Part shown: positions 1 to 8,697 of the stretch, one piece after another
Layout: every line of letters starts with the position of its first letter
Position numbering within the stretch: the first letter of the stretch is position 1
Source: Shewanella schlegeliana
GTDB lineage: Bacteria > Pseudomonadota > Gammaproteobacteria > Enterobacterales > Shewanellaceae
Reading direction: 5' to 3'
Assembly: GCF_016765635.1 (NCBI RefSeq)
Contig: NZ_JAESVD010000009.1
Span: forward strand, 62,001-126,000
DNA: 64,000 nucleotides
Position numbers and translations under genes: made by a program
Notes under the pieces: model-generated
Seen by the model: the letters and a program-made list of their open reading frames with translations, nothing else
Database searches by the model: none
What the model was told of the DNA's origin: nothing

Positions 1-1
1 C

Positions 2-982
2 CCGCTAGTGGTTCAGGCTTGTATCGAAGCGCCACAAACAAACTTCTACTGCAACGGCCTTAAGCGTCTGTTGATCGGTGAAAACGCGCTGGAAATTGAG
101 CGTCTGTGGAACAAGATGTACTGGGGTTCTAACTACATGGGTCGTCGCGGTGCTGGCATCCACGCCATTAGCGCTATAGACATCGCCCTGTGGGATATCG
201 CAGGTCAGTTCTACGGCGTGCCAGTGCACACGCTATTAGGTGGTAAATACCGCGACAAGATCCGCTGTTACGGTACCTTCATTCCGGCTGATAAGCCTGA
301 AGACAACGTAGCAATTGTGCAGGGTTTGAAGGACCAAGGCTTCACTAGCATTAAGTTTGGCGGCGGCGTGATGGGCGACGACCCAGACACAGATTACGCT
401 ATTGTTAAAGCGGTACGTGAAGCGGCAGGTCCAGAGATGGAAGTGCAGATCGACTTAGCGTCTAAGTGGCACACTTGTGGTCATTCAGCCATGATGGCAA
501 AACGTCTAGAAGAGTTTAACCTGAACTGGATTGAAGAGCCTGTATTAGCAGACAGCTTGATCAGCTATGAAAAGCTATCGCGCCAAGTGTCGCAAAAGAT
601 TGCTGGCGGTGAGTCTCTGACTACTCGTTACGAGTTCCAAGAGTTCATCACTAAGTCTAACGCCGATATCGTTCAGCCAGACATCACCCGTTGTGGTGGT
701 ATCACTGAAATGAAGAAGATCTACGACATCGCACAGATGAACGGTACTCAACTGATCCCGCATGGTTTCAGCACAGGTATTTTGTTGCATGCTTCGGTTC
801 ACTTCTTAGCGGCTTGCGAGCAAGGCACGCTGATGGAGTTTTCGCAAAGCAGCAGCCCACTATTCACTAGCTTAGTGAAAAACCAACTGCAGTTCGACAA
901 CGGCTATGTCGCTGTATGTGACGCACCGGGTTTAGGCATCGAGCTAGACGAAGAGTTGATTGCTAAATATCGAGTGAATTAG
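2..982 (+). CDS. Mandelate racemase/muconate lactonizing enzyme-family (enolase superfamily) dehydratase, 5'-truncated by the window edge
   Basis: The frame is open through the left edge: the codons before the GTG at 8 are in frame, so the N-terminal capping domain is mostly outside the window. What remains is the TIM-barrel part of an enolase-superfamily acid-sugar dehydratase or racemase. Visible family residues are Lys in SIKFG, the metal ligands Asp in QIDLASKW, Glu in WIEEP and Glu in AGGES, Asp in VQPDITRCGG, and the catalytic-type His in PHGFSTG. The family abstracts an alpha-proton from a Mg2+-bound carboxylate, usually of an aldonate or aldarate. The substrate cannot be told from sequence, and no sugar-catabolic neighbour lies inside the window. 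A terminator follows about 70 bp downstream. Confidence 0.85.
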   Translation, partial: PLVVQACIEAPQTNFYCNGLKRLLIGENALEIERLWNKMYWGSNYMGRRGAGIHAISAIDIALWDIAGQFYGVPVHTLLGGKYRDKIRCYGTFIPADKPEDNVAIVQGLKDQGFTSIKFGGGVMGDDPDTDYAIVKAVREAAGPEMEVQIDLASKWHTCGHSAMMAKRLEEFNLNWIEEPVLADSLISYEKLSRQVSQKIAGGESLTTRYEFQEFITKSNADIVQPDITRCGGITEMKKIYDIAQMNGTQLIPHGFSTGILLHASVHFLAACEQGTLMEFSQSSSPLFTSLVKNQLQFDNGYVAVCDAPGLGIELDEELIAKYRVN

Positions 983-1052
983 CACCATGTAAATTAGCAT
1001 CGTGTGAATTATATCGCTTAATTAATAGCGACTGATTTACCCGCTAAACAAC

Positions 1053-1086
1053 AATGCCAGTAAGTTAAGCTTACTGGCATTTTTTT
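1053..1086 (+). terminator. Rho-independent terminator after the enolase-superfamily gene
   Basis: A 12-bp perfect stem (AATGCCAGTAAG paired with CTTACTGGCATT) with a short TTAAG loop is followed directly by a run of T. Confidence 0.9.
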
Positions 1087-1688
1087 ATCTCTGTTTTTAT
1101 TATTGGCGGTTTAACATCATTTATAGAACCAAAGAAAAGCTCCTGCTTATGGTATTACTCGTGAGGCCATAATTGGTGCTCTATTGCTATCAACTTCAAC
1201 ATGCCAATTTGTCGCAGTTTATCTCAGGCTGAATCGGCTAAAATTCTCTACTTCTGTGCCACTCAATTAAATAGCTGGGAAACTGGGGCATCTCCAACGG
1301 CAGAAAGCCTAAACGTCATAAAAACCGACAATTTTTCATACTCCAAAGCCTTCCTCAAGTAGGTCCAAAACTCGCAAACGTCTATTTCTTCATTTCGATA
1401 GTATTGAAGCCGTATTCACGGCACCAGTAGAGCAACGGAGCAGAGTCGAGAGGAGCGGGCAAGAAAGGCTAGATGAGTACGAGAAATATTAACGTTAACG
1501 AAAAAAATAGGCTACAACCAACCCAGTTAAATATCATTACTTACGCAAGATGAACACATGCAACATACCAGCAATACAATAATCAGCAGCTGATACAGAT
1601 ATAGGAGGCGAGCACAATACTATGTTTGATATAGTAAAATGCACATCAATAGCAGTTCTTGCTAATGCAATATACGAAGGTTTTGATT
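1087..1688. other. About 600 bp without a confident gene
   Basis: No ORF with a ribosome-binding site and a plausible start was found here. A stretch of about 50 codons with no start codon runs to a TAA at 1490-1492 and reads like coding sequence near its end. It could be a gene remnant but matches nothing I recognise. The last 60 bp should hold the promoter of the permease gene. Confidence 0.5.
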
Positions 1689-3059
1689 ATGGAACACAGT
1701 CTCAGTGATCTCGTTATTCATTTATTCTCTACGTTTGGAAATATGGTTTGGCAGATATACTGGCCTCTGGCATTTGGCCTGATATTATCATCTTGGATAC
1801 GTAATATTATACCGGTATCCAGTGTGGTTAAGCACCTAGGTAAAACCAGCCTGACCAGCTTAACCTTAACGACCGTTCTCGGTATGGTGTCATCTTCATG
1901 CTCCTATGCCGCCGCTTCACTTTCTCATACCTTACTGGAAAAAAAATCAACAGTAGCCAATGCGATGGCTTTTTTAGTTTCCAGCACCAACTTAATTTTA
2001 GAGATGTTTATTGTATTAGTGGCCTTAATGGGCTGGACCTTTTTATGGGGAGAGATACTCGGCGGTCTGATATTAATTGTTACCGTTGGCTTTCTATTTC
2101 ATCGCTTCTACCCTAAAGATGTTGAACAAGAACTACGTCAACACTTCAATGCTAGTCAACAAGCTACTGCCAACACCGCCATGGATATGTCCAAAATGAA
2201 AGAAGGTAGCTGCGGTGCTGACATGGATATGTCCAAAATGAAAGAAGATAGCCACGGTGCTGACATGGATATGTCCAAAATGAAAGAGGGTAGCTGCGGT
2301 GCTGACATGGATATGTCCAAAATGAAAGAGGGTAGCTGCGGTGCTGACATGGATATGTCCAAAATGAAAGAGGGTAGCTGCGGTGCTGACATGGGCATGT
2401 CGAATATGAAGCAAGGTGGTTCCGGCGCCAATATGTCAGCTCCAGAACCGGTAGCGGGCTTTATGGCAAAAGTATCTAAGTCAGCCGGATTTTTTCACAT
2501 GGATATTGCCATGATTGGCAAAGAGATCTTAATTGGCGTGGTCATCTCCTCCATTCTTATAGCTATTGTGCCACTCGATGGCTGGCGAAGCTTATTTATC
2601 AGCAACGATGTAGCTTTACCAATCTGGCTACACTCAATGATTGATGTCCTTATTGGTATTTTTGTCGCGATGCTTGCTTATGTGTGCTCAGTGGGTAACC
2701 TGATTTTGGCCGCAGCATTGTGGCACGGCGGGATCTCGTTTGGCGGGGTCATAGGTTTCATCTTATCGGATGTTTTGACAATCCCGATGATCCGCGTTTA
2801 TACAAAGTACTATGGCGTTCGTCCTACCAAATGGATCGTAGGTTTACTATTTATCGCCATCTTTTTCACTGCGCTTTGTATCGACGCCATCTTCAATGGC
2901 TTCGGATGGATAATAGCCAGTGGCGGCGAACGTACTATTAATCAAGCAGGCTTAGGCTGGAACTTCACCACCATAATGAACCTGCTCTTTATCCCACTCT
3001 CTATTTGGTATTACTATTTAGGCAAAAAAACCAACGCTAACATGCATATGAGCATGTAA
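1689..3059 (+). CDS. ArsP-like (PF03773-type) membrane permease with a Met/Cys-rich metal-binding-like repeat loop
   Basis: An integral membrane protein of about 456 aa, built as two hydrophobic halves. Each half has a cysteine-containing segment (SSSCSYAAAS in the first, AYVCSVGNL in the second), as expected of the duplicated ArsP_1/predicted-permease fold. The halves are joined by a hydrophilic loop of six 14-residue repeats (MDMSKMKEGSCGAD type). Met, Cys and acidic residues in a spaced pattern suggest soft-metal (Cu, Ag) or metalloid binding. The ATG at 1689 is preferred over the upstream TTG at 1659 because AAGG lies 8-9 nt before it. The C-terminus is also Met/His-rich (NMHMSM). Efflux of a metal or organo-metalloid is inferred; the substrate is unknown. 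It stands alone with its own terminator. Confidence 0.75.
   Translation: MEHSLSDLVIHLFSTFGNMVWQIYWPLAFGLILSSWIRNIIPVSSVVKHLGKTSLTSLTLTTVLGMVSSSCSYAAASLSHTLLEKKSTVANAMAFLVSSTNLILEMFIVLVALMGWTFLWGEILGGLILIVTVGFLFHRFYPKDVEQELRQHFNASQQATANTAMDMSKMKEGSCGADMDMSKMKEDSHGADMDMSKMKEGSCGADMDMSKMKEGSCGADMDMSKMKEGSCGADMGMSNMKQGGSGANMSAPEPVAGFMAKVSKSAGFFHMDIAMIGKEILIGVVISSILIAIVPLDGWRSLFISNDVALPIWLHSMIDVLIGIFVAMLAYVCSVGNLILAAALWHGGISFGGVIGFILSDVLTIPMIRVYTKYYGVRPTKWIVGLLFIAIFFTALCIDAIFNGFGWIIASGGERTINQAGLGWNFTTIMNLLFIPLSIWYYYLGKKTNANMHMSM
2181..2432 (+). repeat. In-frame 42-bp tandem repeat, six units
   Basis: Six consecutive 42-bp units start at 2181, 2223, 2265, 2307, 2349 and 2391. Units 3, 4 and 5 are nearly identical at the DNA level. 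Unit 2 has DSH in place of GSC, and unit 6 is degenerate (GMSNMKQGGSGAN). Each unit codes for 14 residues with three Met, one Cys (or His) and one Asp-Met step. Unit number is likely to vary by slippage without shifting the frame. Confidence 0.95.
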
Positions 3060-3148
3060 CATTTAGCCTTTATTAACGATAAACCTTGGAGCGAATGTTT
3101 CTAATTAGGCAATAAGCCCATAGATACTTCAAGGGATAACTTAACCAT

Positions 3149-3185
3149 AAACCGCCTATTACTCGTCAGTAACAGGGCGGTTTTA
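3149..3185 (+). terminator. Probable terminator after the permease
   Basis: AAACCGCC pairs with GGCGGTTT around an inner TTAC/GTAA pairing, followed by a short T-rich stretch. It lies between convergent genes and may serve both strands. Confidence 0.6.
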
Positions 3186-3219
3186 AATGATGACTAGGTC
3201 ACTACGCCTAGGTCTTTAG

Positions 3220-3654
3220 CTACGCAACTTGCAGCTTATTCGTATCACTCAAGCCACTATATATTTTACCCACTACAAACTCTGCAATTAGGATGGTAAA
3301 CACAACGGCAAAGAAAGCGACGACGCCATTGAACGGCCCGGAAAATTCAACCTTTTCACCAAACATCACATTTACCGCTTCAAGGATCATAAACTTACTA
3401 CCCACCAAGATAATGTAGGTGCTGATGCCTCGATATACTTTTACTGCCCTGCCCGGTTTAGCCTTAAAAAAGGCGGCCACTTTATGCTCGGTTTTAATCG
3501 ACAGTTTAAGTAGCGTCAGCAAAAGTAATGCTGCAACAAGTGAAATGCTAAAGGACTCGATAGAAACCCAGTGCCAATACTCATTAAAGAAATTGAGCAC
3601 AGTTAAATAAACCAATACCGCTAGGCTATAACCTACAAATCGTTGCTGAGTCAT
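3220..3654 (-). CDS. Small four-helix inner-membrane protein of unknown function
   Basis: A protein of 144 aa with about four hydrophobic segments (near residues 5-25, 35-55, 80-100 and 110-130) and a basic middle loop (KAKPGRAVKVYRG). The frame is open further upstream, but the start chosen is the ATG at 3654, which has a strong GGAGGAAGT ribosome-binding site. The longer version would overlap the decarboxylase gene. It lies 37 bp downstream of that gene on the same strand and is probably co-transcribed. I do not recognise the family. Confidence 0.7.
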   Translation of the reverse strand: MTQQRFVGYSLAVLVYLTVLNFFNEYWHWVSIESFSISLVAALLLLTLLKLSIKTEHKVAAFFKAKPGRAVKVYRGISTYIILVGSKFMILEAVNVMFGEKVEFSGPFNGVVAFFAVVFTILIAEFVVGKIYSGLSDTNKLQVA

Positions 3655-3691
3655 ACTTCCTCCACTCTCTTTGCTCGTTGAATGAATAACG

Positions 3692-5134
3692 TTAAACCGA
3701 CTGAGGCAGTAACGCTTTTTCGATGTTAAACGCTTCAATGATCTTATTTGCCGAAATATCAATATCCTCTATCGACGTATGATAATTCAGCACAGAGAAC
3801 AGCATGGTCTTTAAGCCTTTGTAGCCAGATGTTGAGGGATAAAGGTATCCATCTTGCTGCAGTCTATGTACCACACGTGCGGTGAGCTCGTTGCGATACT
3901 CCACATCACCTGTGCCAAACTGCGCAGAGAATCGATTCGACACCACATCATTAAGAATGGTAACGCCCTCAACTTCTCTCAAAATATCGGCCATGCGTTT
4001 CGCTAGGGCGCAGCAGTTATCTAAATGATTCACAATGCCTTGCTTACCCAGCGACTTAAACGCGGCGTAGACAGGCAGGCCACGGGCGCGTCTTGATGCG
4101 GCAATACCAAAATTAATCGCGTTACGATCCGGCTTATCCATGGCATCATTTAGGTAATCCCCCATATTACCGCCGCCCATTGCTGAGGTGATTTTGGCAG
4201 GATCTTTTACAATCACCATGCCGCAGTCATAAGGCATGTTGAACCACTTATGGCCGTCAGTATCGATAGAGTCGGCTCGCTCAATCCCTTTCAATAAGTG
4301 CTTCTGCTTATCGCTCGCTGCAGCCCAAAGCCCTATCGCACCGTCAACATGCAGCCAAGCATTGCCATGCTTAGCAACCGCGTCAGCTATCTCATCGAAA
4401 GGATCGAAGGCACCAGAATCGATACAACCCGCTTGGGCACAAACCAGTGTTGGGCCGCTTATGTCGGCTAACACCCGCTCAAGCTCTTGTGGGATAAGGC
4501 GAAGATTATCGTCTGTCGGCACTTTAACTATGGTTTCAATACCCAAACCTATCATTGAAAGCGCGCGCTTAATGGTTGAGTGAATTTGGTCACTCACAAC
4601 CACATTGACCTGCGGCGCACCATACAGACCTTTGGTGGCCACATCCCAACCCGCATTTTCCAGCAGTGAATTACGCGCAGTAATTAACGAGGTATAAATC
4701 GCTTCTTGAGCCCCAGAGGTAAAGCCCACCGCAGAGCCCTTGGTTAATCCCAGCAGCTCTACCATCCATTCGGCTGCCGTTTCTTCGGCTACTGCCATTG
4801 CCGGGCTAGATACGTAGTACGGCACATTTTGATCCCAGGCGCTAACTAACCAGTCTGCTGCTAATGCCGCAGGAAAAGTACCACCGATGGCGTAACCAAA
4901 AAATCGTGGTCCACCCGATGCGACCAAACCAGCATCGAGCGCATATGCCATTTCATCGATAACCCGTTCTGGTGCTAATCCTTGTTGTGGTAATTCCCCA
5001 GCAATCAATTGTCGCAACTGTTGCGATGTGATCTCTTTGGCAACAGGACGCTCATCTAGCGACTCCAGATACGAGGTCGCGTGCTCTAAAGAACGCTCCA
5101 GTGAACCGCGGTAATCTTTAAAATGATGTGACAT
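3692..5134 (-). CDS. Group II pyridoxal-phosphate-dependent decarboxylase
   Basis: A protein of 480 aa with the aromatic-L-amino-acid/glutamate decarboxylase fold. The PLP Lys is in DTDGHKWFN, the conserved PLP-binding Asp/His region is WLHVDGAIG, and the TSGAQEA segment binds the cofactor phosphate. The family decarboxylates amino acids such as Tyr, Trp, Dopa, Glu or 2,4-diaminobutyrate; the substrate cannot be assigned from sequence alone. It is followed closely by the small membrane protein gene. An amidohydrolase lies upstream on the same strand, but a terminator-like hairpin separates the two. Confidence 0.88.
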   Translation of the reverse strand: MSHHFKDYRGSLERSLEHATSYLESLDERPVAKEITSQQLRQLIAGELPQQGLAPERVIDEMAYALDAGLVASGGPRFFGYAIGGTFPAALAADWLVSAWDQNVPYYVSSPAMAVAEETAAEWMVELLGLTKGSAVGFTSGAQEAIYTSLITARNSLLENAGWDVATKGLYGAPQVNVVVSDQIHSTIKRALSMIGLGIETIVKVPTDDNLRLIPQELERVLADISGPTLVCAQAGCIDSGAFDPFDEIADAVAKHGNAWLHVDGAIGLWAAASDKQKHLLKGIERADSIDTDGHKWFNMPYDCGMVIVKDPAKITSAMGGGNMGDYLNDAMDKPDRNAINFGIAASRRARGLPVYAAFKSLGKQGIVNHLDNCCALAKRMADILREVEGVTILNDVVSNRFSAQFGTGDVEYRNELTARVVHRLQQDGYLYPSTSGYKGLKTMLFSVLNYHTSIEDIDISANKIIEAFNIEKALLPQSV

Positions 5135-5255
5135 AGTTAATACTCTTCAAGTAGGAATGTCCGTCTAATATACCAGCGATATTTTTATAAAATGGCCATT
5201 TGATGACAGTCAGAATAAAAGGTCGTCACTGGCAAAAAGTGCAATATCGCAGATA

Positions 5256-5293
5256 GTAAAACGGCGCCTAGTTATATGAACTAAGCGCCGTTC
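5256..5293 (-). terminator. Probable terminator of the amidohydrolase gene
   Basis: Read on the minus strand, AACGGCGCTTAGTT pairs with AACTAGGCGCCGTT across a short loop and is followed by TTTTACT. It starts about 20 bp beyond the stop codon. Confidence 0.65.
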
Positions 5294-5312
5294 CAAGGTG
5301 TTTCAGCAGCGA

Positions 5313-6581
5313 TTACAGTGTGTTTTTGTAGATGACACCGTCTTTCATAATCATTTTTTGCTTATTGAGATCAGCAACGCACTCGACGCCTTGCAGTGGA
5401 TTACCCTCAATAATCAATAGGTCAGCATAAGCCCCCTCAATGACTCGGCCTAACACGCCTTGCTGGTAAGGGTGCTGATAAGTCGACATTTCGAATAAAC
5501 GTCCGCAGTTCGAAGTCGCCATACGCAAAGCGGTTATCGTGTCAAAGGTGTGCTCAATAGCCGCAAGCTCATTGAGCTGGGTGGCGTGTACGCTGGCTTC
5601 ACCGACGCAGTCGGTACCAAAGGCGATATTGTCGATCTGATATTTCTTAATCAGTTCGGCAGATTTGAGCATCGCCTTACCTACCCGCTCAGTTTTACGA
5701 TAGGTCTCTTCGTTAGGTAGCGGGATCTTGCGCTCGGCAATCAGCGACGAGGTAAAGTAGGATGGGATCATCCAAATACCTTTGTCTTTAATGGTTTTGG
5801 CAATGTCATCATCCATAATGGTGGCATGTTCAAACGACATCACTCCCGCCTCTGCGGCTCGGCGCATTGCGTCTGCAGTATGGATATGCGCCGCAACATA
5901 AGTGTCATAATCCGTTGCCGCCTCGACGGCCGCTTTCATCTCATCGAGGGTAAATTGCAGTGTATCGAGCGGGTCAAAGGTGGATGATGCGCCGCCACCG
6001 GCCATGATCTTAATTTGCGATGCGCCCATAAACAGCTGCTCACGCACCGCTTTTAATACTTCAGATCTGCCGTCTGCTACCTTCATTGCGCCGAGCTTCA
6101 TCATAGGCGAGTCTTCATGCAGGCCGATCCGCTCCTGCGCTTGATTTTGGCGATAATCCGAGTGACCACTAGTTTGAGAAACCGCTGCCATTGATGGCAG
6201 AATGCGTGGCCCCTTGGCATAACCATTATCGATACTCTTTTTAAGCCCTAGTGTGTTACCAGCGACATCGCGAATGGTGGTAAACCCGCGCATCAACATC
6301 TCTTCAGAAATACGCGCAGAACGAATCGCCACCTCTTCACGGGTCATGGTGTCGATAACATTAAATGGGGCTGACAAGGTAATATGAACATGTGCGTCCA
6401 TTAGACCCGGCATCACTGTGCCACCTTTGGCGTCTATCACCTCATCCGCAATAGACAAATCGATGCCATCTTGGCGGCTAATTTTACTGATCAAGTTATC
6501 TTCAATAAGTACTGCAACGTTCTCTAGCAGTTGGTTATCCGTGCCGTTAAAAACATTTGCGTTGATAATGAGTTTTTTCAT
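5313..6581 (-). CDS. Amidohydrolase-superfamily metal-dependent hydrolase (imidazolonepropionase/Xaa-Pro dipeptidase-like)
   Basis: A protein of 422 aa. After the N-terminal beta-sandwich strand it shows the HxH metal motif in GLMDAHVHITL, a later His in AAHIHTADA, His in SFEHATIMDDD and the catalytic Asp in FGTDCVGEAS. The residue TTIRDVAGN segment and a C-terminal ADLLIIEGNPL stretch are typical of the group that includes Xaa-Pro dipeptidases and related cyclic-amide hydrolases. There is no signal peptide, so it is cytoplasmic. The ATG at 6581 has GAGGAA six bases upstream. The natural substrate is unknown; a hydrophobic dipeptide or N-acyl amino acid is possible. Confidence 0.85.
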   Translation of the reverse strand: MKKLIINANVFNGTDNQLLENVAVLIEDNLISKISRQDGIDLSIADEVIDAKGGTVMPGLMDAHVHITLSAPFNVIDTMTREEVAIRSARISEEMLMRGFTTIRDVAGNTLGLKKSIDNGYAKGPRILPSMAAVSQTSGHSDYRQNQAQERIGLHEDSPMMKLGAMKVADGRSEVLKAVREQLFMGASQIKIMAGGGASSTFDPLDTLQFTLDEMKAAVEAATDYDTYVAAHIHTADAMRRAAEAGVMSFEHATIMDDDIAKTIKDKGIWMIPSYFTSSLIAERKIPLPNEETYRKTERVGKAMLKSAELIKKYQIDNIAFGTDCVGEASVHATQLNELAAIEHTFDTITALRMATSNCGRLFEMSTYQHPYQQGVLGRVIEGAYADLLIIEGNPLQGVECVADLNKQKMIMKDGVIYKNTL

Positions 6582-6943
6582 CGTTGATTCCTCGGTAGCA
6601 TTGCTTCACTAAAATGATTTCATCTAACTGATGAACAAATCTTACCAACAGCCTCCTCAATTAAATTGCCATTAAGTGACAACTACAAACTTAACGATTG
6701 GTTAATAGCGACAGATTTACAATGCATAGAAATAGAGGATTCAACGAGGAAGGTTCGATATAAACCTATGTAAGAATTTGAACGATGCTTGGCTTAACCC
6801 GACTAACAGCAGGTAGAGGTGTTTGATTATTGCCACGACTATTATTCCTAACGAATATGTCGCTGAGAAAAGCGCTTAATTAGGATAAGCGTTTAATATC
6901 CTGGGTATGGATACTCTCCTCAGCAACAAAAACAGTTAAGCGA
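6582..6943. other. 362-bp intergenic region, no gene seen
   Basis: It must contain the amidohydrolase promoter (toward 6600) and the 3' end of the CoA-transferase transcript. TTAATAGCGAC-GATTTAC near 6702 also occurs near 1021. No ORF or strong hairpin was found. Confidence 0.5.
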
Positions 6944-8230
6944 TTAAACCGTTAGGCCCCACATATCAAAAGTTTCTCGGCAGAGCTGCTCCCTAAAGTC
7001 TGGGTGAGCGATATCGATCAGTGCTCGCGCTCGTTCACGCAGGGACTTGCCTCGCAGATTGGCAATACCAAACTCCGTCACTATATAGTGCACATGGGCA
7101 CGTGTGGTCACCACTCCAGCGCCTGGCGACAATACCGTGGCGATTCGCGATACCGAGCCCCTAGCTGCAGTGCTGGGTAATGCAATCACTGAGCGCCCCC
7201 CTTCTGATAGCCCCGCTCCGCGAATAAAGTCCATCTGCCCTCCCACTCCAGAGTAAATACGCGTGCCCAGAGAATCTGCACAGATCTGCCCTGAAATATC
7301 CACCTGCAGCGCTGAGTTAATGGCCATTACATTGGGGTTTTTACGAATGATAGCGGTGTCATTAACCTGTTCGATGTCCATAAAGATCACCGAAGGATTA
7401 TCGTCAACAAAGTCATATAGTCGCTGGCTACCGAGGGCAAATCCGGTGACAGTTTTTCCTGGATGCACTTTTTTAAAGCGATTGGTGATCACTCCAAGTT
7501 CGACTAAGTTAAGCACACCATCGGAGAATAATTCAGTATGTACACCTAGATCTTTATGCTCGGTTAAACATGAGAGTACTGCATCAGGAATTGCCCCAAT
7601 TCCCATCTGCAGGCAATCTCCATCACGCACTAACTGGGCTACATTTTTACCGATAGCAATACTCGTTTGATCGCTCGCAGATAGAGGGTGTTGCGGCAGT
7701 GGCATGCTCTGCTCATAAACAGCAGTAAATTTACTGTAATGGATAAAGCCATCACCGTGAGTTCTTGGCATCTGAGGGTTGATATGAGCAATAATCTTTC
7801 CCGCCATTTGACAGGCTGCTAAGGTCGCTTCAACCGAAATCCCCAATGAACAGATCCCATGCTTATCGGGAGGAGAGACTTGAATAATTGCGGTATCGAT
7901 TGGCTGCTCACCCGAACGAAATAGCTTAGGTACTTCAGAGAGAAAAATAGGCACATAATCGGCATCACCCTGCTGCAATAGCAAACGTGTTGGCAGGCCG
8001 CCAAAGAAACAGCGATGTCGTAGGTGCCCCTTAAGCTTTTCATCACTTAATGACTCTGCACATTCGGTATGTAACTGTAATAGAGTAAGATCTTTTTTTG
8101 TTAAAGCATGCTCAGCGAGGGCATTGAGTAATAGGGTCGGAGTCGCTCCCATTGAGTGAGTCCATAACGTCTCACCACTCTCAATTAAAGATACAGCCTC
8201 TAGAGCACTGCCACAGATAATTGGCGCCAT
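6944..8230 (-). CDS. Acetyl-CoA hydrolase/transferase-family protein (4-hydroxybutyrate CoA-transferase-like)
   Basis: A 428-aa class I CoA-transferase of the Cat2/acetyl-CoA hydrolase type. The N-terminal domain carries a QVSPPDKHGICSLGIS segment. The C-terminal domain carries the GVGGQMDFIRGA and VTTRAHVHYIVTEFGIANLRG blocks typical of the family. The active-site Glu is probably in LFSDGVLNLVE or nearby. It moves CoA between acetate/acetyl-CoA and another short acid. No downstream or upstream catabolic partner identifies the substrate. It is transcribed alone, and a MITE-like element lies in its upstream region. Confidence 0.87.
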   Translation of the reverse strand: MAPIICGSALEAVSLIESGETLWTHSMGATPTLLLNALAEHALTKKDLTLLQLHTECAESLSDEKLKGHLRHRCFFGGLPTRLLLQQGDADYVPIFLSEVPKLFRSGEQPIDTAIIQVSPPDKHGICSLGISVEATLAACQMAGKIIAHINPQMPRTHGDGFIHYSKFTAVYEQSMPLPQHPLSASDQTSIAIGKNVAQLVRDGDCLQMGIGAIPDAVLSCLTEHKDLGVHTELFSDGVLNLVELGVITNRFKKVHPGKTVTGFALGSQRLYDFVDDNPSVIFMDIEQVNDTAIIRKNPNVMAINSALQVDISGQICADSLGTRIYSGVGGQMDFIRGAGLSEGGRSVIALPSTAARGSVSRIATVLSPGAGVVTTRAHVHYIVTEFGIANLRGKSLRERARALIDIAHPDFREQLCRETFDMWGLTV

Positions 8231-8325
8231 AAATGATACCTAATATGATTAATCTGTTCGCAGTGTATGAGGTTACGTCTTGCTTTAACAGCGTTTAAAC
8301 ACCCAATTAACTTAAGTTTGATCTC

Positions 8326-8591
8326 ATACCAATTACATTAAATATTTAATCAATTCAGAATCGCTCAAGCTTTTCAATTCAAGGCGCATGGACGACAGAA
8401 TGGTTATTCCCTTATGAGTCAATGCAAAGCAGAAGTGGAATGCTTGAGCGCTTCCCACTGGGTGGGTTTCAAAGCACTGCATGCTGCGCTGGAAATTTTT
8501 GATATAGAATAACTATTACCTTCAAGTTCCCAGCTTGCCTTCAGCGCTTTGAATTCCCACTGAATGAACAGATACTTAATGCAATTGGTAT
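8326..8591. mobile_element. MITE-like palindrome-ended element, 266 bp
   Basis: The ends are 20-bp inverted repeats: ATACCAATTACATTAAATAT at 8326-8345 and, on the other strand, ATACCAATTGCATTAAGTAT at 8591-8572, with two mismatches. The interior has no supported gene; a 74-codon minus-strand frame crosses the right end but has no family resemblance. ATACCAATT-type ends recur as fragments at about 10933, 16771 and 51035. I take it as a non-autonomous element moved by a transposase not present here. Confidence 0.75.
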
Positions 8592-8663
8592 TACCAAAAT
8601 AAAAGCTTAATTCGGTTGCCAAAAAGCAGCCTGAGTCGGTCACTTTCTTAATACTGATGGGGA

Positions 8664-8685
8664 TAAAAAGGGGAAGAACTCCCCT
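8664..8685 (-). terminator. Terminator of the sugar-kinase operon
   Basis: On the minus strand AGGGGA-GTTCT-TCCCCT is followed directly by TTTTT, 13 bp after the stop codon of the kinase gene. Confidence 0.8.
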
Positions 8686-8697
8686 GATTATTTAAGA

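Noticed and set aside
1323..1492. Coding-like stretch with no start, ending at TAA 1490, reading near its end as FDSIEAVFTAPVEQRS...
   Set aside because: About 50 open codons, no start codon or ribosome site, and no recognised family. It could be a gene remnant or chance, so it is not called.
2133..2431. Minus-strand frames of 91-93 codons across the Met repeat of the permease
   Set aside because: They exist only because the 42-bp repeat has no stop in those frames. There is no ribosome site and no family likeness.
8419..8643. 74-codon minus-strand frame overlapping the MITE-like element
   Set aside because: It crosses the right end of the element, has no supported start and resembles no protein.
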